DNA from: an uncultured Bacillota bacterium | GTDB lineage: Bacteria > Bacillota > Clostridia > Oscillospirales > Oscillospiraceae | Direction of reading: 5' to 3' | Assembly: GCA_947645675.1 (NCBI GenBank) | Contig: CANSDP010000021.1 | Location: 1 to 33,369 of the forward strand | Length of the DNA: 33,369 nt | Part shown: positions 32,283 to 33,369 of the stretch, piece after piece | How positions within the stretch are numbered: the first letter of the stretch is position 1 | Layout of the letters: every line of letters starts with the position of its first letter | The notes under the pieces: generated by a model | The model's database searches: none | Told to the model about the DNA's origin: nothing | What the model saw: the letters and a program-made list of their open reading frames with translations, nothing else | Translations under genes and position numbers: made by a program

Positions 32283-32753
32283 TTGTTGATCGAAAGCAAT
32301 ACCGCCCGGTCCGCCGACCAGACCGGCTGTCCAGATAGCGGCGGCACCCTGCCGTCCTGTGCGGGGCTGGCCGTGCCCTATGTCCCCTTTCAGCAGAATA
32401 ATCCGCAAAAGTACTCCCAGTCCGAGGCGCTGAGCAACGGCACGCTCTTCCCCGGCCTGAACCTGCCCTTCCGACTTGCGGTAGAGGGCTCCACCCTGCC
32501 CAACACCCCCATGGCTGAGCTCCAGGCTCTGGAGTTTGTGGTGCTGGAGCTGGGCATCTATTTGGATACCCACAAGGACGACGCCGAAGCCTTTAAGCTG
32601 TTTCAGCAGTTCTCCGCTATGGAAAAGGCGGCCAAGGCGGCTTATGAGTCGAAATACGGCCCCATCACCAAGGAGACCGCCGCCACCTGCGGCAGCTACC
32701 GGTGGCTGTCCGACCCGTGGCCCTGGAATTATGCGCAGAATGAGGTGAAATAA
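32283..32753 (+). CDS. cotJB: CotJA-CotJB fusion, spore coat protein
   Basis: 156 residues from TTG 32283, with AGGAGGG 8 bases upstream. Residues about 30-65 (VPYVPFQQ, YSQSEALSNGTLFPGLNLPF) match CotJA; residues about 75-156 (LQALEFVVLELGIYLDTH and WLSDPWPWNYAQNEVK) match CotJB. In Bacillus these are two genes of the cotJABC operon, expressed under SigE and assembled into the inner spore coat. Here both are in one reading frame with only about ten residues between them. CATAGAAT at 32223-32230 fits a SigE/SigK -10, but no matching -35 was found. CotJC begins 1 base after the stop. Confidence 0.88.
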   Translation: MLIESNTARSADQTGCPDSGGTLPSCAGLAVPYVPFQQNNPQKYSQSEALSNGTLFPGLNLPFRLAVEGSTLPNTPMAELQALEFVVLELGIYLDTHKDDAEAFKLFQQFSAMEKAAKAAYESKYGPITKETAATCGSYRWLSDPWPWNYAQNEVK

Positions 32754-32754
32754 G

Positions 32755-33180
32755 ATGTTCCACTATGAAAAAAAGCTGCAATTCCCAGTGAAGATCGCCA
32801 CCCCAAACCCGAAGCTGGCTTCCTTTATTATCAGTCAGTATGGTGGTCCGGATGGCGAATTAGGCGCCTCCATGCGCTACCTATCCCAGCGCTACTCCAT
32901 GCCCTACCCGGAGGCCAAAGGGTTGCTCACTGATATCGGGACAGAGGAACTGGGCCACATGGAAATGGTGGCGGCCATTGTCCATCAGCTGACCCGAAAT
33001 CTCACTGACGAGGAGGTTCGGGCCAACCCTGCCTTCGCCCCCTACTTCGTGGACCACACCACCGGCGTCTACCCCACCGCCGCTTCCGGCTTTCCTTGGA
33101 GCGCCGGCTCTATCCAGTCCACCGGCGACCCCATCGCCGACCTGACTGAGGACTTGGCGGCGGATGGGGCGATGGCGTAA
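32755..33180 (+). pseudogene. cotJC: CotJC, manganese-catalase-like spore coat protein, truncated
   Basis: 141 residues, compared with about 190 in the family. It matches CotJC from ATG 32755 (FHYEKKLQFPVKI, ISQYGGPDGELGASMRYLSQ, DIGTEELGHMEM, PTAASGFPWSAGSIQSTGDP) up to DPIADLTEDLAAD, then reads GAMA and stops. The expected next part (EQKAR, then a second Glu/His set that completes the di-manganese site) is missing in all frames as far as I can see. The following 189 bases to the window end do not look like cotJC. It is either a disrupted gene or an assembly junction near a contig end. The metal site would be incomplete. Confidence 0.8.
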
Positions 33181-33265
33181 GCGCAACAAGACCGGAAAGC
33201 CTTGAAAACACTGGATTGTTGGTAGGATAAGCCTTTTCCGGCGGCGATGGTGTAAAGACAACCTG
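33168..33265. repeat. Imperfect direct repeat at the end of the truncated cotJC
   Basis: GGCGATGG-C-GTAA at 33168-33180 recurs as GGCGATGG-T-GTAA at 33243-33255; about 17 of 23 bases match in the extended copies (33168-33190 and 33243-33265). The copies start 75 bases apart, and the first one contains the cotJC stop. The rest of the region up to 33369 is AT-rich and holds no gene I can support. Confidence 0.45.
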
Positions 33266-33369
33266 TTAAAATTTTCGATGGGACAAGCTGTTTCCAATCC
33301 AATTTTTGGGAGAAAATGTCAACGCCGATATGAAATTGTAAGAAAACGCCGAAGAAATTTTGTAGTTTT

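Overview
The window looks like a GC-rich, endospore-forming member of the Clostridia, most like the Oscillospiraceae (Flavonifractor / Lawsonibacter type). This rests on the SCIFF peptide and its radical-SAM maturase, a PPi-type phosphofructokinase, an archaeal-type aspartate-semialdehyde dehydrogenase, several sporulation genes (spoIIM, yunB, a SpoIID-domain protein, cwlD, cotJ) and strong Shine-Dalgarno sites. No tRNA, rRNA, CRISPR array or transposase was seen, and no stretch over 300 bases lacks a gene.

Layout. 1-6300: a partial minus-strand phosphofructokinase, a small membrane-anchored protein, a 56-residue orphan with a near-consensus promoter, class II aldolase (fba), an AraC/GyrI-type regulator, then an overlapping plus-strand cassette of tyrosine recombinase, PEBP-like protein, SdpI-like membrane protein and flavodoxin-like reductase. 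6370-16400 (minus): a DUF362/ferredoxin protein behind a MerR-type promoter, an EamA transporter, a ligA-vanZ-yunB run, a possible 18-residue microprotein, a PLP lyase of the methionine gamma-lyase/aluminium-resistance family, murD, xerD and spoIIM. 16676-24733 (minus): the SCIFF neighbourhood, transcribed in the order SpoIID-domain protein, queA, tgt, yajC, TIGR04086-like membrane protein, scfA, three unrecognised small genes, scfB. The three small genes separate the peptide gene from its maturase, which normally sit together.

24763-27892 (plus): asd-dapA-dapB, the first steps from aspartate to diaminopimelate and lysine. It starts with a leader that looks like a transcription attenuator and is interrupted by a palindromic repeat between asd and dapA. 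27986-29597 (plus): an XRE regulator fused to a desulfoferrodoxin-like module lacking one iron ligand, tcdA, and a small Cys-rich protein. 29544-32153 (minus): radA, an SmpA-like anchored protein and cwlD. 32283 to the end (plus): a CotJA-CotJB fusion and a CotJC that stops early, followed by sequence that no longer resembles cotJC.

The most unusual items are the HTH-desulfoferrodoxin fusion, the three-gene insertion in the SCIFF locus (whose last gene appears related to the small anchored protein at 741-1142), the asd leader, and the MerR-type operator ahead of the ferredoxin gene. Family names come from motif recognition by eye; no database search was run.
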